This document shows positions 6,451 through 7,806 of a stretch of 7,806 bases of DNA, piece by piece. The notes under the pieces were generated by a model, which was not told the origin of the DNA, ran no database searches, and saw only the letters and a list, made by a program, of their open reading frames with translations. The number at the start of each line of letters is the position of its first letter. The stretch's first letter is position 1. Source of the DNA: Synergistaceae bacterium (GTDB lineage Bacteria > Synergistota > Synergistia > Synergistales > Synergistaceae); assembly GCA_031283975.1 (NCBI GenBank), contig JAITAT010000084.1, forward strand, positions 1 through 7,806. Reading direction: 5' to 3'. A program made the translations under genes and the position numbers.

Positions 6451-7037
6451 GTACCGTCTTCCTTTCGCCAGTAAAATGACAGCACTGTCTCCCCGTATAT
6501 TCTATCATCCCTCGCCGCGAAAATATCCGCCGGGATTTCGCGCGACGACCGCTCGAACACAAACACTCCGCCCGGCGCGACAAGGCGCCAGTGCTCCGCC
6601 ATGAGGGGAGGCAGTATTTTGCCCCATCCCATGCAGTATGGCGGATCGGCGAAAATCACCACGAATTTTCGCCCGGTCTCCTCCCGTCCCAGCCTGGGTA
6701 TGGCGCGCCGGACGTCGGAACAGATACATGCCGCCCGCTCGGCGGGAAAGCCGGATGCCCCGAAGCGCTCCGAAATAGCCTTCGCCCGCGCGCGGTCGGA
6801 TTCGACGCAGACCACTTTCCCCGCCCCGCGCCTCAATGCTTCGACAGCCGCCGCGCCGCTTCCCGCGAACAGATCCAAAAAATCGCCGCCGGTGAGCGAC
6901 GCCGAAGACAAAATATTAAAGAGAGCCGCAATGACCTTCCCCGACGTCGGCCTGAACGCGCCCCCCATATTCGTCGACCTCCTCCTGCGCCCGCCTCGAT
7001 TATCTATCGCGAACAAAAACCTGGAGTCCGCCCACAC
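6447..7037 (-). CDS. rsmD: 16S rRNA (guanine(966)-N2)-methyltransferase RsmD
   Basis: RsmD is an S-adenosylmethionine-dependent methyltransferase that modifies G966 (E. coli numbering) of 16S rRNA in the assembled small subunit. In the 196-residue reading the family block RPTSGKV (29-35) and ALFNIL (38-43) is followed by the SAM-binding motif I DLFAGSG (55-61), an acidic motif II end VESD (78-81), and the catalytic motif IV DPPY (131-134), usual for N2-guanine enzymes. The start is uncertain. GTG 7037 has no clear ribosome-binding site. TTG 7016 would also fit, while ATG 6968 has a very strong AGGAGGAGG at 6978-6986 with 9 bases of spacing but would leave only six residues before RPTSGKV. The upstream residues RGGRRRR resemble the usual RGRKL segment of the family, so I keep the longer form. 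It couples to coaD by a 4-base overlap. Confidence 0.93.
   Translation of the reverse strand: MWADSRFLFAIDNRGGRRRRSTNMGGAFRPTSGKVIAALFNILSSASLTGGDFLDLFAGSGAAAVEALRRGAGKVVCVESDRARAKAISERFGASGFPAERAACICSDVRRAIPRLGREETGRKFVVIFADPPYCMGWGKILPPLMAEHWRLVAPGGVFVFERSSREIPADIFAARDDRIYGETVLSFYWRKEDGT
6978..6986 (-). promoter_or_regulatory. Strong Shine-Dalgarno sequence inside the rsmD reading frame
   Basis: On the - strand the bases read AGGAGGAGG, followed by 9 bases and ATG at 6968-6966 in the rsmD frame. This is the best ribosome-binding site near the gene. It either marks the true start (giving 173 residues) or is simply the Arg-rich codon run (AGG AGG AGG) of the RNA-contacting N-terminus. The second reading is favoured by resemblance of the upstream residues to other RsmD proteins, but the sequence alone does not decide. 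Confidence 0.45.
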
Positions 7038-7067
7038 CCGCCAGGGAACGAAACTCCCCGAACCCTT

Positions 7068-7099
7068 TTATTATTTTCACCCGCGGGTGAAAATAATAA
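7068..7099. repeat. Perfect 32-bp palindrome between the histidine kinase gene and rsmD
   Basis: The left arm is TTATTATTTTCACCCG (7068-7083) and the right arm is its exact reverse complement (7084-7099), with no spacer and no mismatch. A GC core (CACCCGCGGGTG) is flanked by AT-rich ends. As an RNA hairpin it lacks a trailing U-tract on either strand, and its T-rich half comes first, so it is not a canonical rho-independent terminator. Perfect symmetry suits a dimeric DNA-binding protein, and the site lies 30 bases upstream of the outer rsmD start. Operator, interspersed repeat or cruciform element are all possible; which one is not shown here. Confidence 0.7.
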
Positions 7100-7109
7100 T
7101 TTAGAGGAT

Positions 7110-7129
7110 CAAGGGGACTCGTCCTCTTG
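7110..7129. repeat. Short inverted repeat (hairpin) in the same intergenic gap
   Basis: CAAGGGGAC (7110-7118) and GTCCTCTTG (7121-7129) pair with a single imperfect position that becomes a G-U or A-C pair depending on strand; only TC lies between them. It is separated by 10 bases from the 32-bp palindrome and by 8 bases from the next hairpin. No T-tract follows on the - strand, so termination by this hairpin alone is doubtful. The packing of three hairpins suggests an interspersed intergenic element. Confidence 0.5.
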
Positions 7130-7137
7130 CGGGATTT

Positions 7138-7150
7138 GGGGCGGAGCCCC
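7138..7150. terminator. GC hairpin just downstream of the histidine kinase stop codon, weak terminator candidate
   Basis: GGGGC (7138-7142) and GCCCC (7146-7150) form a 5-bp stem with a 3-base loop, starting 6 bases past the kinase stop on the - strand. The - strand continues AAATCCC rather than with a T-tract, so intrinsic termination would be weak. On the + strand the stem is followed by ACGGTTTTATT, which resembles a terminator better, but no + strand gene precedes it for more than 2.9 kb. Short GGGGC/GCCCC stem-loops like this often belong to intergenic repeat families. Confidence 0.35.
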
Positions 7151-7156
7151 ACGGTT

Positions 7157-7806
7157 TTATTCCGCGGCGGGAAATATCAGGACGAACGTCGTTCCTGATT
7201 TGCCCTCGACGCGCGCTTCGATTTTGGCGTTATGGAGAGCGGCGCCGTGTTTGACGATCGACAGGCCGAGACCTGTTCCGTCGATTTTTTTGCCGCGGCT
7301 CTTTTCGGTTCTGTAAAAACGTTCAAATATGCGCTCTTTGTCCATCTCGGGTATCCCTATTCCGGTGTCCGTCACAGTCAGCTCGGCCGTATTCGTTTTT
7401 TTTCTGATGGTTATTTTTATCGAGCCGCCGTCGATATTATATTTTACCGCGTTATCCAGAAGATTGAAAACCATCTCGTCCAGTATATGCGGAATTCCGT
7501 TTATTTCGGCGTTTTCGCAGTCAAAATCCACTGAAATGTTTCTCGCCGCGGCCGCCCCGCCGATCCGTTCGGCGGCTTTTTGGACCGGCGCGCGGAGATC
7601 GACGCGTTCCGTTTGGAGTTCACCCGCTCCCTCGTCGAGTTTCGAGAGCATCATTATGTCGTTGATGAGCGCGATCAGTCTCTGCGCGTCGTCGTATATT
7701 TTTTTCGCGAATCGCGGCGCGTCCTCCGGTCTGGCCACTCCGTTCGATAAAATTTCCGCGTAGCCGGATATGGACGTCAGAGGCGTTTTGAGTTCATGGG
7801 ATACGT
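7157..7806 (-). CDS. Sensor histidine kinase, PhoR-type, C-terminal part (5' end outside window)
   Basis: This is the transmitter part of a two-component sensor that autophosphorylates on histidine and passes the phosphate to a response regulator. About 215 residues are visible from the right edge. The HisKA H-box comes first (SHELKTPLTSISGYAEI, phospho-accepting His at 7796-7798), then the second dimerisation helix ending IMMLSKLDEG. The HATPase_c domain follows: N-box ILDEMVFNLLDNAVKYN, G1 DTGIGIP, F-box IFERFYRTEKSR and G2 GTGLGLSIVK. All catalytic boxes are intact, and the stop (TAA) comes normally after a final strand. The H-box and helix resemble the PhoR/ResE/WalK group. The sensor and membrane regions lie outside the window, so the signal is unknown. 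A partner regulator is probably just upstream but not seen. The gene is followed by the structured gap before rsmD. Confidence 0.94.
   Translation of the reverse strand, partial: VSHELKTPLTSISGYAEILSNGVARPEDAPRFAKKIYDDAQRLIALINDIMMLSKLDEGAGELQTERVDLRAPVQKAAERIGGAAAARNISVDFDCENAEINGIPHILDEMVFNLLDNAVKYNIDGGSIKITIRKKTNTAELTVTDTGIGIPEMDKERIFERFYRTEKSRGKKIDGTGLGLSIVKHGAALHNAKIEARVEGKSGTTFVLIFPAAE

Noticed and set aside
7068..7099. Reading the palindrome as a rho-independent terminator
   Set aside because: The stem is not followed by a T-tract on either strand; the A/T order is opposite to the usual A-tract, GC stem, T-tract layout.
6591..7316. A 241-codon open frame on the + strand across rsmD and the intergenic gap
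   Set aside because: It is antisense to rsmD and to the end of the kinase, runs through the palindrome, and its product is a low-complexity Arg/Pro-rich chain without family features.

Overview
This window is bacterial chromosome, G+C-rich apart from one gene. It holds eleven protein-coding genes, two of them cut by the window ends. The left half carries the order rpoA, rplQ, ecfA1, ecfA2, ecfT, truA on the + strand. That is the distal end of the ribosomal-protein/RNA polymerase alpha superoperon as found in Bacillota and some related phyla, so a Bacillota-like or Synergistota-like bacterium is the best guess. The sequence alone does not settle the phylum.

Region 1 (1-4146, +): the C-terminal part of the RNA polymerase alpha subunit, ribosomal protein L17, the two ATPases and the transmembrane coupling protein of an energy-coupling factor (ECF) vitamin/micronutrient transporter, and the tRNA pseudouridine synthase TruA. 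The genes from rplQ on are packed with a 4-base gap or with 4-, 10- and 19-base overlaps, so they very likely form one translationally coupled operon. No substrate-binding S component lies in the window, which fits a shared (group II) ECF module serving S components encoded elsewhere.

Region 2 (4147-4860): after truA the familiar order (rplM, rpsI in many Bacillota) is broken. A convergent, strikingly AT-rich gene on the - strand encodes a PIN/NYN-type putative ribonuclease. Its composition contrasts sharply with both flanks and suggests recent acquisition.

Region 3 (4880-7037, -): read right to left, rsmD (16S rRNA guanine-N2 methyltransferase) and coaD (phosphopantetheine adenylyltransferase) overlap by 4 bases as a housekeeping pair. 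They are followed by an Old Yellow Enzyme-type NADH:flavin oxidoreductase with its own candidate promoter and a strong ribosome-binding site. The PIN/NYN gene lies 36 bases downstream of the oxidoreductase and may be read with it.

Region 4 (7038-7806): an intergenic stretch of 119 bases with a perfect 32-bp palindrome and two further short hairpins, then the C-terminal part of a PhoR-type sensor histidine kinase (- strand) running off the right end.

Most of the window is ordinary housekeeping. The most notable items are the AT-rich PIN/NYN gene at the synteny break, the structured gap between the kinase and rsmD, and two residue-level oddities: Ile at the usual Lys298 of the alpha CTD, and Leu at the usual active-site Tyr of the oxidoreductase. 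I found no CRISPR array, tRNA, rRNA, riboswitch or insertion sequence, and no convincing new multi-gene system.
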